Source: an uncultured Granulosicoccaceae bacterium (GTDB lineage: Bacteria > Pseudomonadota > Gammaproteobacteria > CALCKW01). From it: DNA of 35,427 nt. The DNA lies in assembly GCA_937925815.1 (NCBI GenBank), contig CALAMQ010000009.1, forward strand, positions 1-35,427, written 5' to 3'. Positions within the stretch are counted from its first letter, which is position 1. Every line of letters begins with the position of its first letter. Below, one piece after another: positions 1 through 8,020 of this stretch. A program made the translations under genes and the position numbers. Below the pieces are notes generated by a model. The model worked only from the letters and a program-made list of their open reading frames with translations. It was not told the DNA's origin and searched no databases.

Positions 1-182
1 GAGCTCAGCTGTTGAGACACCAGACCGCAATGGTCAACGTCTATACCGCCGGGGTGATCAATGTAGACGCGCAGCGTAAGCCCGCCACTCGACTGTCCGA
101 GAAGGGCGCCAACGAATTCGAACCCCATCCCATCGACGACGGGCCCGACGATCGCTTTGATCTCTTGACTGACCGGCTGCAC
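1..182 (-). CDS. rimP: Ribosome maturation factor RimP (N-terminal part, runs off the window)
   Basis: RimP binds the 30S subunit and is needed for late maturation of the small ribosomal subunit. Only the first 60 codons are inside the window. They translate as a protein beginning (M)QPVSQEIKAIVGPVV, with the family pattern GMGFEFVG and then LRVYID, followed by GIDVDHC and a VSQQLS end, matching the RimP N-terminal domain. I place the start at a GTG at 182-180, preceded by GGAG with four bases between. An overlapping longer frame through the tRNA is not used. It sits just downstream of tRNA-fMet and its terminator. This is the metY-rimP-nusA-infB order known from E. coli, so nusA and infB would be expected beyond position 1. 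Identification is firm although partial. Confidence 0.9.
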   Translation of the reverse strand, partial: MQPVSQEIKAIVGPVVDGMGFEFVGALLGQSSGGLTLRVYIDHPGGIDVDHCGLVSQQLS

Positions 183-228
183 TGGTCTCCGCTTTGACCC
201 ATTGCGCTGAGTCTGTTGCGCCAACAAA

Positions 229-249
229 AAAGGCCCTGAAGGGGCCTTT
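229..249 (-). terminator. Rho-independent terminator between tRNA-fMet and rimP
   Basis: A perfect 8-bp stem (AAAGGCCC / GGGCCTTT) with a 5-base loop is followed on the minus strand by a run of six T (226-231). It lies 16 bases after the 3' end of the tRNA and 47 bases before rimP, so rimP transcription from the tRNA promoter must read through it, or rimP must use another promoter. Confidence 0.85.
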
Positions 250-264
250 CAAAAAAAAACCGGT

Positions 265-341
265 TGGTAGCGGGGGCAGGATTCGAACCTGCGACCTTCG
301 GGTTATGAGCCCGACGAGCTGCCAGACTGCTCCACCCCGCA
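265..341 (-). tRNA. metY: Initiator tRNA-fMet (anticodon CAT)
   Basis: This 77-nt tRNA has an encoded CCA. The anticodon loop CTCATAA is flanked by three consecutive G:C pairs (GGG/CCC), and base 1 (T) and base 72 (T) do not pair. Both are the hallmarks that distinguish bacterial initiator tRNAs from elongator tRNA-Met. The T-arm carries GGTTCGAATCC. It is followed by a terminator and then rimP, the position of metY in E. coli. Confidence 0.97.
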
Positions 342-354
342 CCTGACCTCGTCG

Positions 355-383
355 AGTATACGGTGTGTATTGGGCGTTATCAA
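355..383 (-). promoter_or_regulatory. Promoter of tRNA-fMet
   Basis: On the minus strand TTGATA (383-378) and TATACT (360-355) are separated by exactly 17 bases. Each hexamer matches the sigma-70 consensus at five of six positions. The -10 is followed by the GC-rich stretch CGACGAGG, typical of stable-RNA discriminators, and the tRNA 5' end is 14 bases downstream of the -10. This makes the tRNA transcriptionally independent of the gene upstream. Confidence 0.75.
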
Positions 384-406
384 GCGAAGAACGCAGTCTT
401 CAACTT

Positions 407-706
407 TTAAACCGGATTTCGACCGCTCCACAAGAAACGCCAGACGAAGCCCGGCACTGCAAAGACCGTGAACAGAAAAAACAAAATCACGTAAAACTCC
501 CAGTCCTGCTCATGCACCGTGCCCTGCAAGCGCTGCTCAATCCCAAGCGAAACCAGCAAATACACAAAAAACAACACAAACCACTCGGCCAAACAGACCC
601 AGGCTGACTTCACACCCTGCAGCGACCATGCAGCAAACACTCGATCACTGACAAAGGGCAGGCTCGCCAATCCGAAACCAAGTAACAACACCAGAAACTG
701 CGCCAT
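407..706 (-). CDS. DUF2818 family membrane protein (nuo-operon companion, here orphan)
   Basis: A 99-residue integral membrane protein with three hydrophobic segments, roughly residues 2-20, 40-60 and 70-92. Family features are the SLPFVSDRVF stretch after the first segment, KSAWVCLAEW, the EQ...DWEFY motif and the end VPGFVWRFLW. It matches DUF2818, whose function is unknown and which in many Beta- and some Gammaproteobacteria is encoded directly after nuoN of respiratory complex I. Here no nuo gene is present on either side. The start is placed at the ATG at 706. The frame continues to a TTG at 730, but that codon lies inside the T-run of the upstream terminator. The gene is enclosed by a terminator 22 bases upstream and the tRNA-fMet promoter downstream. 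Confidence 0.8.
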   Translation of the reverse strand: MAQFLVLLLGFGLASLPFVSDRVFAAWSLQGVKSAWVCLAEWFVLFFVYLLVSLGIEQRLQGTVHEQDWEFYVILFFLFTVFAVPGFVWRFLWSGRNPV

Positions 707-734
707 AGTGGCCACCCAAATTGCGTGCAAAAAA

Positions 735-756
735 AACCCGGGAAAGATCCCGGGTT
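735..756 (-). terminator. Rho-independent terminator after tRNA-Leu
   Basis: A perfect 9-bp stem (AACCCGGGA / TCCCGGGTT) with a 4-base loop is followed on the minus strand by eight T (736-729). It ends the folP-glmM-tpiA-secG-leuU transcript 32 bases after the tRNA and only 22 bases before the DUF2818 start codon. Confidence 0.9.
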
Positions 757-788
757 GCGATCACCTGTTAGACCAGGGAATCGAGTGT

Positions 789-875
789 TGGTGCCGACGG
801 CGAGACTCGAACTCGCACGACCATTAGGTCACTACCCCCTCAAGATAGCGTGTCTACCAATTCCACCACGTCGGC
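789..875 (-). tRNA. leuU: tRNA-Leu (anticodon GAG)
   Basis: An 87-nt class II tRNA with encoded CCA. It begins GCCGACGTGGTGGAATTGG, has anticodon stem CTATC/GGTAG around loop TTGAGGG (anticodon GAG, reading CUC and CUU), a long variable arm, and T-arm GAGTTCGAGTCTC. The acceptor stem GCCGACG pairs with CGTCGGC. It follows secG by 12 bases, as leuU does in E. coli, so it is probably processed from the secG transcript. Confidence 0.96.
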
Positions 876-887
876 TAATTTTTCAAA

Positions 888-1265
888 TTACTGGTTGATG
901 CTGGGCATCTCCGCATCCGCATCAGTATCGCTCTCCGCGCCCGCCGGCACAAGAGCTGGAACCTCTTCATCAGTTGGTGCTGCAGGCTCGACGACCGAGC
1001 CACCGAGTTCATCGAGCACGCTGCTTCCGCTGTCGCGGTTAGCTGCGAGGTAAAACAGGGTCACGCTGGTGACAAAAAACGCGGCTGCGAGCGCCGTGGT
1101 CATACGCGCGAGAAAATTTCCAGCGCCAGCAGCACCGAACACCGTTCCCGACGCGCCGCTGCCAAAGGCGGCACCGGCGTCTGCGCCTTTGCCGTGCTGG
1201 ATCAGGACAAAGCCGATCACCGCCACCGCAAGCAACACATGCACAACCAAAATCAGCGATTCCAC
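888..1265 (-). CDS. secG: SecG, preprotein translocase subunit
   Basis: SecG is the small inner-membrane subunit of the SecYEG channel. The 125-residue product begins (M)ESLILVVHVLLAVAVIG and has two membrane segments, about residues 2-22 and 52-71. Between them lies the conserved loop LIQHGKGADAGAAFG...SGTVFG. The C-terminal tail of about 50 residues is acidic and Pro/Ala-rich, as is common in the family. The frame is open further upstream but the start is set at GTG 1265, six bases after AGGAG. It lies 10 bases after tpiA and 12 bases before tRNA-Leu, within the glmM-tpiA-secG-leuU operon. Confidence 0.95.
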   Translation of the reverse strand: MESLILVVHVLLAVAVIGFVLIQHGKGADAGAAFGSGASGTVFGAAGAGNFLARMTTALAAAFFVTSVTLFYLAANRDSGSSVLDELGGSVVEPAAPTDEEVPALVPAGAESDTDADAEMPSINQ

Positions 1266-1275
1266 TTCCCGCTCC

Positions 1276-2028
1276 TCAAGAGGCCGCCGCACGCGCGATG
1301 GCCAGAAAATCCGATGCATTGAGCGACGCCCCACCAACCAGAGCGCCATCAATATCAGTTTGCTCAAACAACGCACTTGCGCTGTCTGGCTTAACGCTGC
1401 CGCCGTACAACAGCCGAACCGACGGCGCGAGCGACTCAGACAAGCCGCCTAGCCAAGCGCGAATTGATGCATGAACTGCCTGCGCATCCTGCGGGCTTGC
1501 ACTGCGCCCTGTGCCGATGGCCCAGACGGGTTCATAGGCAATCACGCACTTCGCAATTGCCGTTGTCTCCAACTCACCGAGCGCCGCGTCGAGCTGCTGC
1601 TGAACAACCGCCTCTTGACGCTCTTGCTCGCGTTCGGCGAGCGACTCGCCAACACACAAAATTGGTGTTAACGACGCCGATAATGCCTGCAACACTTTAG
1701 CTGCCAGCTCGCGATCTTGCTCCGCGTACAGCGTGCGTCGCTCCGAGTGACCAATTATCGCGTAAGCGCACCCGGCCTCTGCAAGCATCGCCGCGCTGAC
1801 TTCGCCAGTGAACGCACCACTCGATTCAGCACTGACGTTTTGCGCACCGAGTGCAACCGGACTACCAGCGAGCGCCTCGCGCACCGGATTGAGCAGCGTA
1901 AAGCTCGGGCACACCAGGAGGTCAGCTGACAGATCTGCAGACCCCGAGATAAGATCAGCCGCCAGTTCCAACGCGCTCTCGCGCGAACCGTTCAGCTTCC
2001 AATTGCCCGCTATTAGGGGTCGGCGCAT
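1276..2028 (-). CDS. tpiA: Triosephosphate isomerase
   Basis: This enzyme interconverts dihydroxyacetone phosphate and glyceraldehyde 3-phosphate in glycolysis and gluconeogenesis; it is cytoplasmic. At 250 residues it has normal family length. Visible active-site parts are N9 and K11 in AGNWKLNG, catalytic H94 in IIGHSERR, the base E166 in AYEPVWAIGTG (which also contains the flexible loop 6), and the phosphate-binding LLYGGSVKP and GALVGGASL stretches. It is encoded between glmM and secG, an arrangement common outside the enterics. A candidate promoter lies in the 112-base gap after glmM, so it may be transcribed both from folP and separately. Confidence 0.97.
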   Translation of the reverse strand: MRRPLIAGNWKLNGSRESALELAADLISGSADLSADLLVCPSFTLLNPVREALAGSPVALGAQNVSAESSGAFTGEVSAAMLAEAGCAYAIIGHSERRTLYAEQDRELAAKVLQALSASLTPILCVGESLAEREQERQEAVVQQQLDAALGELETTAIAKCVIAYEPVWAIGTGRSASPQDAQAVHASIRAWLGGLSESLAPSVRLLYGGSVKPDSASALFEQTDIDGALVGGASLNASDFLAIARAAAS

Positions 2029-2058
2029 GGTGTTACAAAGACGTCAGACAAGCGGTCA

Positions 2059-2087
2059 ATAATAAACACTATCGCCACGGGCCACAA
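2059..2087 (-). promoter_or_regulatory. Candidate promoter of tpiA-secG-leuU
   Basis: On the minus strand TTGTGG (2087-2082), 17 bases, then TATTAT (2064-2059), giving 3/6 and 5/6 consensus matches. It lies 30 bases upstream of the tpiA start, in an AT-rich patch inside the otherwise GC-rich 112-base glmM-tpiA gap. Proposed by eye only. Confidence 0.4.
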
Positions 2088-2140
2088 GCCTTGCCGCTAC
2101 ATGTCAGCTGGAGAACGCGAAACCAGCGCCAAGTCCGCCC

Positions 2141-3478
2141 TTAGGCGACTTCCCGGCGTACGGCGTCGGCGACTTGCTCACACAAGGTGTCGACCTGGTT
2201 GGCCACCTGCCCCTCGACCATCACGCGAACCAGAGGCTCCGTGCCCGAGGGTCGCAACAACACTCGGCCGGTGTCACCGAGATCGGTCTCCGCTTGTTTG
2301 ACGGCGTCCTGCACCGCTTGCAACTCGTCCAAGTTGACACGCTCGCGCATTGGCACATTAACGAGCTTCTGCGGATAGCGGGTCATACCCAGTTTGAGAT
2401 CACACAAACGCTGGCCCGATTGCACCACATAAGCGAGCACCTGCAACGCGGCGATGATGCCATCACCTGTGGTGCTGCAGTCCATATCGATCAGGTGACC
2501 GGACGATTCTCCACCCAGTTTCCAGCCGTTGGCGCGCATGAGTTCCAGCACGTGGCGGTCGCCGACTTTTGCGCGCAAGAATGGAATGTCCATTTGCCCA
2601 AGCGCGTGTTCGAGCCCGAGATTGGTCATGAGTGTGCCGACCACACCACCGTTCAAGGTGCCGGCCTCATGGTGCGCGCGCGCGAGCACATAGAGAATTT
2701 CATCGCCGTCGACAATACCGCCGAGCTCATCGACCATGATCAGGCGGTCACCGTCACCGTCGAGTGCGATGCCCATGTTGGCGCGCTCGAGCAATACGTG
2801 CGCACGCAAATTGTCAGGCGCGGTCGCGCCGCAGTTATCGTTGATGTTCAGGCCGTTTGGCTGCGCACCCTGGCTGATGACGGTGGCGCCAAGCTCATCA
2901 AAAACCCGGCGAGCAATGTCGTAACCGGCTCCGTGGGCCGCGTCGACCACAAGTTTTAGGCCGTCCAGGCGCATGCCGCTTGGAATCGTGCTCTTGCAGT
3001 ACTCAATGTATCGGCCGGCTGCATCGTGGATGCGCTCTGCACGCCCGAGTTCTTCTGAAGGCACAGTCTCCACACGCGAGCGCATCATCGCTTCGATGGC
3101 GTCTTCGGTGTTGTCGTCGAGTTTGAAGCCATCGGTGCCAAAAAATTTCACACCGTTGTCATAGTGCGGGTTGTGCGAGGCGCTGATCACAATACCGGCC
3201 GCGGCGCGAAATGTTCGCGTGAGGTAGGCCACTGCGGGCGTCGGCATTGGCCCGAGCATGTGCGCGGTGACGCCAGCTGAACTCAGTCCAGCCTCGAGTG
3301 CCGACTCAAAAAGGTACCCACTGATTCGCGTGTCCTTGCCAATCAAGACATCACGGTTGCCCTGCGAGGCCAAGACCTTCCCGGCAGCCCAACCCAGATG
3401 CAGCACAGTCGGCGCAGTCATTGGCTCATCGCCAACCCGGCCGCGAATTCCATCGGTACCAAAAAATTTCTTGCCCAT
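2141..3478 (-). CDS. glmM: Phosphoglucosamine mutase
   Basis: GlmM converts glucosamine-6-phosphate to glucosamine-1-phosphate, the step feeding UDP-GlcNAc for peptidoglycan and lipid A. The 445-residue product has all four signature loops of the alpha-D-phosphohexomutase family. They are the phosphoserine loop ISASHNP with S101, the metal loop DGDGDR at 240-245, the sugar loop GGESSGH at about 322-328, and the phosphate loop RPSGTEP from residue 409. The N-terminal [10 protein letters not shown] is typical of GlmM rather than of phosphomannomutase. The ATG at 3478 is preceded by GAGGG four bases away. It lies 33 bases after folP in the usual ftsH-folP-glmM order. Confidence 0.97.
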   Translation of the reverse strand: MGKKFFGTDGIRGRVGDEPMTAPTVLHLGWAAGKVLASQGNRDVLIGKDTRISGYLFESALEAGLSSAGVTAHMLGPMPTPAVAYLTRTFRAAAGIVISASHNPHYDNGVKFFGTDGFKLDDNTEDAIEAMMRSRVETVPSEELGRAERIHDAAGRYIEYCKSTIPSGMRLDGLKLVVDAAHGAGYDIARRVFDELGATVISQGAQPNGLNINDNCGATAPDNLRAHVLLERANMGIALDGDGDRLIMVDELGGIVDGDEILYVLARAHHEAGTLNGGVVGTLMTNLGLEHALGQMDIPFLRAKVGDRHVLELMRANGWKLGGESSGHLIDMDCSTTGDGIIAALQVLAYVVQSGQRLCDLKLGMTRYPQKLVNVPMRERVNLDELQAVQDAVKQAETDLGDTGRVLLRPSGTEPLVRVMVEGQVANQVDTLCEQVADAVRREVA

Positions 3479-3511
3479 ACAGCCCTCAACTACTCCACCG
3501 GTTAAGCCCGG

Positions 3512-4366
3512 TCATTGCTCTGTGCGCTGACTCGCCTCACGCACTGCGTTTGCTACCGTGATTGCCTGCCAAGTCGGTTTCACATCGTGAACCCGCACGA
3601 TGTGCGCACCGCGTTCGACCGCAAGCAGAGCCATGGCGACACTGCCATGCAGTCGGTCATCGACTGGCGCGTCCAACAACACACCGATGCTGCTTTTTCT
3701 GGACGCTCCAAAGACTATCGGCAGCTTGCCGGGAGAAATTTCGTCCAATTTCGCCACAAGTTGCAAATTGTGCTCCAGTGTTTTGCCAAATCCGTATCCA
3801 GGATCCACGCACAGCCGGTTCTGCGTGACGCCAGAGGCCTTACAAGCGGCCACGCGATCATCCAGAAATGTGCGCACCTCCGCGATGACATCGCCGTAAT
3901 GCGGCGACGCCTGCATCGTTCTCGGCTCGCCCTGCATGTGCATCAGGCACACCGCCGCATCACTAGCCGCGGCGGCTTCGAGCGCACCCGGCTCGCGCAG
4001 CGCGCGCACGTCGTTGATCAATGTCGCGCCCGCGTCCACAGCCCGTGTGATCACTTCGGCCTTGCTGGTGTCCACTGACACCACCACATCAAAACGCTCA
4101 ACCAGACGCTCGATCACAGGGATCACTCGGGCGAGCTCGTCGTCAACTGACACCGCAGCCGCGCCGGGCCGGGTCGATTCACCACCGACATCGAGCACCG
4201 CCGCGCCATCTCGACACATCTGCGCTGCCGCATCCACCGCGAGATCGGGCACTGACAAGCGCCCACCATCTGAAAAAGAGTCTGGAGTGACGTTCAAAAT
4301 GCCCATGACCACAGGCGAGCTCAAATCGAGCCGCCGAGCGCCACACTGGAGCGACATTTCTGGCAT
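3512..4366 (-). CDS. folP: Dihydropteroate synthase
   Basis: FolP condenses p-aminobenzoate with dihydropterin pyrophosphate in folate synthesis and is the sulfonamide target. The 284-residue product shows the two family signatures: MGILNVTPDSFSDGG near residue 21 and GGESTRPGA. The pterin-site residues follow in INDV, CLMHMQGEPRTMQ, DPGYGFGKT, GASRKSS and RVHDV. DPGYGFGK has Tyr where E. coli has Phe. I chose the ATG at 4366, six bases after AAGGA, rather than an in-frame GTG six codons upstream. Unlike the common ftsH-folP co-transcription, a strong terminator separates it from ftsH, and a candidate promoter lies in the gap. Confidence 0.96.
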   Translation of the reverse strand: MPEMSLQCGARRLDLSSPVVMGILNVTPDSFSDGGRLSVPDLAVDAAAQMCRDGAAVLDVGGESTRPGAAAVSVDDELARVIPVIERLVERFDVVVSVDTSKAEVITRAVDAGATLINDVRALREPGALEAAAASDAAVCLMHMQGEPRTMQASPHYGDVIAEVRTFLDDRVAACKASGVTQNRLCVDPGYGFGKTLEHNLQLVAKLDEISPGKLPIVFGASRKSSIGVLLDAPVDDRLHGSVAMALLAVERGAHIVRVHDVKPTWQAITVANAVREASQRTEQ

Positions 4367-4413
4367 GCAGAATCCTTGGAACACACTGTCAACGCGACCG
4401 CGCGCAGTCTCTA

Positions 4414-4441
4414 AGCATGGTGCCTAGATTGGCAATGTCAA
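4414..4441 (-). promoter_or_regulatory. Candidate promoter of folP-glmM
   Basis: A perfect TTGACA (4441-4436) is followed after 16 bases by CATGCT (4419-4414; 3/6 match). It lies between the ftsH terminator and the folP start, where a promoter is needed. The -10 is poor, so confidence is limited. Confidence 0.35.
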
Positions 4442-4463
4442 AGTGATATCGCCGCCAAAAAAA

Positions 4464-4485
4464 AACCGCGCCGTTAGGCGCGGTT
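4464..4485 (-). terminator. Rho-independent terminator after ftsH
   Basis: A perfect 9-bp GC-rich stem (AACCGCGCC / GGCGCGGTT) with a 4-base loop is followed on the minus strand by nine T. It starts 18 bases after the ftsH stop codon and separates ftsH from folP. Confidence 0.92.
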
Positions 4486-4503
4486 AATTGTTAGTACACG
4501 TAA

Positions 4504-6444
4504 TTAGACTGGCTCGTGTCCATCGATGGGCGGCTCGCCCTTGGTGTCATCGTCCAACTCACCAAGGTCTGCCTTGCCACCGCCATCGCCGTCGTTGGCG
4601 GGTGGGTCCATGTTGGCCCAATCAGATGGTGGACCGGGCTCCCGGCCCTCCATGATGTCGTCGATTTGGCCGGCGTCGATGGTTTCATACTTCATCAACG
4701 CATCAGACATGCTGTGCAATTTGTCCAATTGTTCTTCGAGGATTCTTTCCGCACGCTTATAGTTGCGGTCGATCAGCTCACGCACTTCCTCGTCGATCAC
4801 CTTTGCCGTGTCACCGGAGACGCCTTTGGATTGCGTCATAGTGCGCCCCAGGAAGACTTCACCCTCTTCTTCTGAATAGCTCAACGGGCCAAGCTTGTCC
4901 GACAGGCCCCACTTAGTGACCATGTTGCGCGCGAGTTCGGTCGCGCGCTCGATGTCGCTCGAGGCACCTGTTGTCACTTTTTCTTTGCCGAAAATCATCT
5001 CTTCGGCAATTCGACCACCGTACAGCGACGAGATTCGGCTCTCGAGGCTCTCACGGCTGTTGCTGTATCGGTCACCTTCCGGCAGGTACATGGTCACACC
5101 CAACGCGCGGCCGCGCGGGATGATCGTGACTTTGTAGACCGGGTCGTGATCAGGCACCAGACGGCCAACAATCGCGTGGCCGGCCTCGTGGTATGCGGTG
5201 AGCTTTTTCTCGTCGTCGCTCATGACCATCGATTTGCGCTCAGCGCCCATCATGATCTTGTCTTTGGCCTTCTCAAACTCGTTCATGTCGACGGTGCGGT
5301 TGTTTCCGCGTGCCGCAAAGAGCGCAGCTTCGTTAACCAAGTTGGCGAGGTCAGCACCAGAGAATCCCGGTGTACCACGCGCAATAAGGTCAGCCCGCAC
5401 GTTGTCGCCGATCGGCACCTTGCTCATGTGCACGCGAAGAATTTGCTCGCGGCCACGCACATCCGGCAGAGGCACCACCACCTGGCGGTCAAAACGGCCG
5501 GGACGCAGCAAGGCTGGGTCGAGCACGTCAGGGCGGTTGGTGGCGGCGATGACGATCACGCCCTCGTTGCCTTCAAAACCGTCCATCTCGACCAAAAGCT
5601 GGTTCAGGGTTTGTTCACGCTCGTCGTGACCGCCGCCAAGGCCTGCGCCACGGTGGCGACCGACGGCGTCGATCTCGTCAATGAATATGATGCACGGCGC
5701 GTGCTTCTTGGCCTGCTCGAACATATCGCGCACGCGGGACGCGCCCACACCGACGAACATCTCAACGAAATCGGAGCCAGAGATGGTGAAGAAAGGCACC
5801 TTGGCCTCGCCTGCGATGGCCTTGGCCAACAGGGTCTTGCCGGTACCCGGCGAGCCCACCATCAACACGCCACGCGGGATTTTGCCACCAAATTTCTGGA
5901 ACTTGCCCGGGTCGCGCAGGAATTCGACCAGCTCAGACACTTCCTCTTTGGCCTCATCGACGCCAGCGACGTCGCTGAAATTCACCTTAACTTGATCTTC
6001 GCCAAGCATGCGCGCCTTGCTCTTGCCAAAGGACATAGCCCCCCGGCCGCCGCCGCCGCCCTGCATCTGGCGCATGAAGAAGATCCACACACCGATCAAC
6101 AGCAGGAACGGGAACCAGTTGATGAGGATCTGCGTTAGCAGGCCCGTGCGCTGTGGCGGCTGCGCGTGGATTTCCACGCCAGAGTCGATCAGCTCGCCAA
6201 TCAATGCGGTGTTATCGGTCTCAGGGCTGTAAGTTGTGAAACTGGCCCCGGTATCAAATTTTCCGGTGATCTCGCGGCCATCGATGCTCACCGCTTGGAT
6301 CTGGCCGGTTTTGACGCTCGACATAAAGGCCGAATACGACATCTCGGACTCGTTGTAACGCTGCCCCCCGAGGTTATTGAACACCGACATCAAAATGACG
6401 GCAATAACCACCCAGAGCAGGACATTCTTCATTAAATCGTTCAA
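4504..6444 (-). CDS. ftsH: ATP-dependent zinc metalloprotease FtsH
   Basis: FtsH is the membrane-anchored AAA+ protease that degrades misfolded membrane proteins and regulators such as LpxC and sigma-32. The 646-residue product has a first membrane segment (about 7-22), a periplasmic domain, a second membrane segment (about 105-124), and the AAA module with Walker A GSPGTGKT at 197-204. Walker B IIFIDEID and the second-region-of-homology stretch [20 protein letters not shown] (301-320) follow. The protease domain has HEAGH (H419, H423) with probable third zinc ligand D497. Walker A has Ser where E. coli has Pro. The tail is Asp/Gly/Pro-rich. Translation starts at TTG 6444, six bases after GAGGA; the next ATG, four codons on, has no such site. 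It follows rlmE. Confidence 0.97.
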   Translation of the reverse strand: MNDLMKNVLLWVVIAVILMSVFNNLGGQRYNESEMSYSAFMSSVKTGQIQAVSIDGREITGKFDTGASFTTYSPETDNTALIGELIDSGVEIHAQPPQRTGLLTQILINWFPFLLLIGVWIFFMRQMQGGGGGRGAMSFGKSKARMLGEDQVKVNFSDVAGVDEAKEEVSELVEFLRDPGKFQKFGGKIPRGVLMVGSPGTGKTLLAKAIAGEAKVPFFTISGSDFVEMFVGVGASRVRDMFEQAKKHAPCIIFIDEIDAVGRHRGAGLGGGHDEREQTLNQLLVEMDGFEGNEGVIVIAATNRPDVLDPALLRPGRFDRQVVVPLPDVRGREQILRVHMSKVPIGDNVRADLIARGTPGFSGADLANLVNEAALFAARGNNRTVDMNEFEKAKDKIMMGAERKSMVMSDDEKKLTAYHEAGHAIVGRLVPDHDPVYKVTIIPRGRALGVTMYLPEGDRYSNSRESLESRISSLYGGRIAEEMIFGKEKVTTGASSDIERATELARNMVTKWGLSDKLGPLSYSEEEGEVFLGRTMTQSKGVSGDTAKVIDEEVRELIDRNYKRAERILEEQLDKLHSMSDALMKYETIDAGQIDDIMEGREPGPPSDWANMDPPANDGDGGGKADLGELDDDTKGEPPIDGHEPV

Positions 6445-6552
6445 CGTAAATCCTCGTTGGCCATCCCGATTAGCGGGGGCATCAAAGGTGGACGGTGGGG
6501 ACGCGCACCGGTCAATTCAAGCCGGCCGTTCTCGATTTTCTCTCACACAGTA

Positions 6553-7173
6553 CTATAGGACCAAAGTCCTCGCCAAAACATAGACTTCCCGGCTGCGGTC
6601 ACGCGAGGCGCCGGGCTTTCGGACCTGCACCTTGCGAAACAGTTTGCGGGTCTCGGCGAGGAAGGCGTCATATCCTTCCCCCTGGAACACCTTGGCAAGA
6701 AAAAACCCCTCCGCATCCAAGGTTCCGACCGCCATATCGCGCGCCAGTTCCGCCAGATACATGGCTCGAGGTTGATCCACGCTGGGCACGCCGCTGAGGT
6801 TAGGCGCCATGTCTGAGACAACACCATTGCATTTGTCGGACCCAAGTGCAGCCAGAATCTCGTCGTACACCGATTGCTCGGTAAAATCGCCTTGTACAAA
6901 CGTCACATCGGCAAGGCTGTCCATGGGCAAGATATCGCTCGCCACCACCCGTCCGCTGTCGCCGACCGCGTGCGCGAGGTACTCAGTCCATCCACCCGGC
7001 GCAGCGCCGAGTTCCAGCAAGCGCTGACCACGCCGGATTAGCCGGTCTTTTTGATCGATCTCGATCAATTTGTAGACAGCTCTGGAGCGGTAGCCCTCCG
7101 CTTGCGCACGCGCCACGTAGGGATCGGAAAAATGCTCTTTGAGCCAACCTTTACTGCTTTTGCTGCGCGCCAT
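6553..7173 (-). CDS. rlmE: 23S rRNA 2'-O-methyltransferase RlmE (FtsJ/RrmJ)
   Basis: RlmE methylates the ribose of U2552 in the A loop of 23S rRNA at a late stage of 50S assembly. The product has 206 residues. The catalytic tetrad K35 ([10 protein letters not shown]), D121 (VVSDMAPN), K161 ([11 protein letters not shown]) and E196 (SREVYVLA) is intact and equals E. coli K38/D124/K164/E199 with a constant offset of three. The SAM motif [10 protein letters not shown] is at about 54-63. I start at ATG 7173 rather than at an in-frame TTG three codons upstream. It is the first gene of an rlmE-ftsH pair and diverges from yhbY with a 71-base gap. Confidence 0.97.
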   Translation of the reverse strand: MARSKSSKGWLKEHFSDPYVARAQAEGYRSRAVYKLIEIDQKDRLIRRGQRLLELGAAPGGWTEYLAHAVGDSGRVVASDILPMDSLADVTFVQGDFTEQSVYDEILAALGSDKCNGVVSDMAPNLSGVPSVDQPRAMYLAELARDMAVGTLDAEGFFLAKVFQGEGYDAFLAETRKLFRKVQVRKPGASRDRSREVYVLARTLVL

Positions 7174-7244
7174 TGCTGTCAAACCCTGTCAGTGTGCACC
7201 GCTTGCGTGTAGGATGCGCCGCTCACTTCTGCCCAAACCATGCC

Positions 7245-7544
7245 GTGAACCTCAACTCTTCGCAAAAACGCCACCTGCGCGCACTTGCCCACGCCCTCAA
7301 ACCCGTTGTGCGGTTGGGACAAAAAGGTGTGACTGACGCGGTCATCGCCGAACTCGACCTGGCGCTCGAGCGTCACGAATTACTCAAAGTGAAGATTGGC
7401 GCCACCGAACGCGAGGAGACCATCACCGCACTGTGCGAGGGCGCCCGCGCCGAGTGGGTTCAAACCATCGGCAATACCGTCACGCTCTACCGCCGTCGCA
7501 ACGACTCGCCGCGGGTCACACTGCCAGGGTCGAACGCAGGCTAA
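7245..7544 (+). CDS. yhbY: YhbY family ribosome-associated RNA-binding protein (CRM domain)
   Basis: A 99-residue product consisting of a single CRS1/YhbY (CRM) RNA-binding domain, associated with the pre-50S ribosome in E. coli. Visible landmarks are [20 protein letters not shown], the LGQKG loop (GxxG-type), [12 protein letters not shown], and the end [10 protein letters not shown]. The start is set at GTG 7245, whose following residues NLN match E. coli YhbY MNLS; no good ribosome-binding site is visible. The frame is open 24 codons further upstream but those residues are not family-like. It diverges from rlmE and converges on greA, with the two stop codons overlapping by 4 bases (7541-7544). 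Confidence 0.92.
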   Translation: MNLNSSQKRHLRALAHALKPVVRLGQKGVTDAVIAELDLALERHELLKVKIGATEREETITALCEGARAEWVQTIGNTVTLYRRRNDSPRVTLPGSNAG

Positions 7545-8020
7545 GGAATGTATCGCACGCCCGCGATCTCGTAGGACACCACACCGCTCGGGGTGTTGAC
7601 ATCGACTTCGTCCCCTTCGGTGCGGCCAATCAAAGCGCGCGCCACTGGCGAAGACACTGAGATCATGCCCTGCTTGATATCGGCTTCATCGTCGCCGACG
7701 ATTTTGTAGACAGTTTCTTTCTCGGTGTTGAGATCGATGAGGTCCACGGTCGCACCAAACACCACTTTGCCACCGGCATCAAGTTCAGTCACGTCGATGA
7801 TCTGGGCATTGGAGAGCTTGCCCTCGATCTTCTTGATGCGTCCCTCGGCGAAACTCTGCTGCTCGCGCGCGGCGTGATACTCGGCATTTTCTTTGAGATC
7901 GCCGTGCGCACGGGCCTCGGATATCGCCGCAATGATGCGCGGGCGATCCACAGACTTGAGCTGTTGCAATTCATCGCGCAGCAAATCGGCACCGCGCTTG
8001 GTCAACGGGAATTTGGTCAC
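7541..8020 (-). CDS. greA: Transcription elongation factor GreA
   Basis: GreA stimulates RNA polymerase to cleave backtracked transcripts. At 159 residues it has normal length. The N-terminal coiled coil (about 8-75) carries the tip acidic residues D41 and E44 in [12 protein letters not shown], and the C-terminal FKBP-like domain ends with [14 protein letters not shown]. Translation starts at a GTG that overlaps the carB stop (GTGA, 4 bases), so it is translationally coupled to carB. carAB-greA is a known order in pseudomonads and relatives. Confidence 0.97.
   Translation of the reverse strand: MTKFPLTKRGADLLRDELQQLKSVDRPRIIAAISEARAHGDLKENAEYHAAREQQSFAEGRIKKIEGKLSNAQIIDVTELDAGGKVVFGATVDLIDLNTEKETVYKIVGDDEADIKQGMISVSSPVARALIGRTEGDEVDVNTPSGVVSYEIAGVRYIP

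Noticed and set aside
58-342. Open frame running through tRNA-fMet on the minus strand
   Set aside because: It overlaps a complete tRNA, a terminator and the rimP start in another frame. The C-terminal part is not protein-like.
2174-2959. Open frame of 261 codons opposite glmM
   Set aside because: glmM shows all four mutase loops; nothing recognisable in the reverse frame.
5146-6138. Long open frame (330 codons) on the plus strand opposite ftsH
   Set aside because: It mirrors the highly conserved AAA domain of ftsH in a GC-rich gene, has no recognisable domain and a His/Ala/Arg-rich composition typical of antisense shadows.
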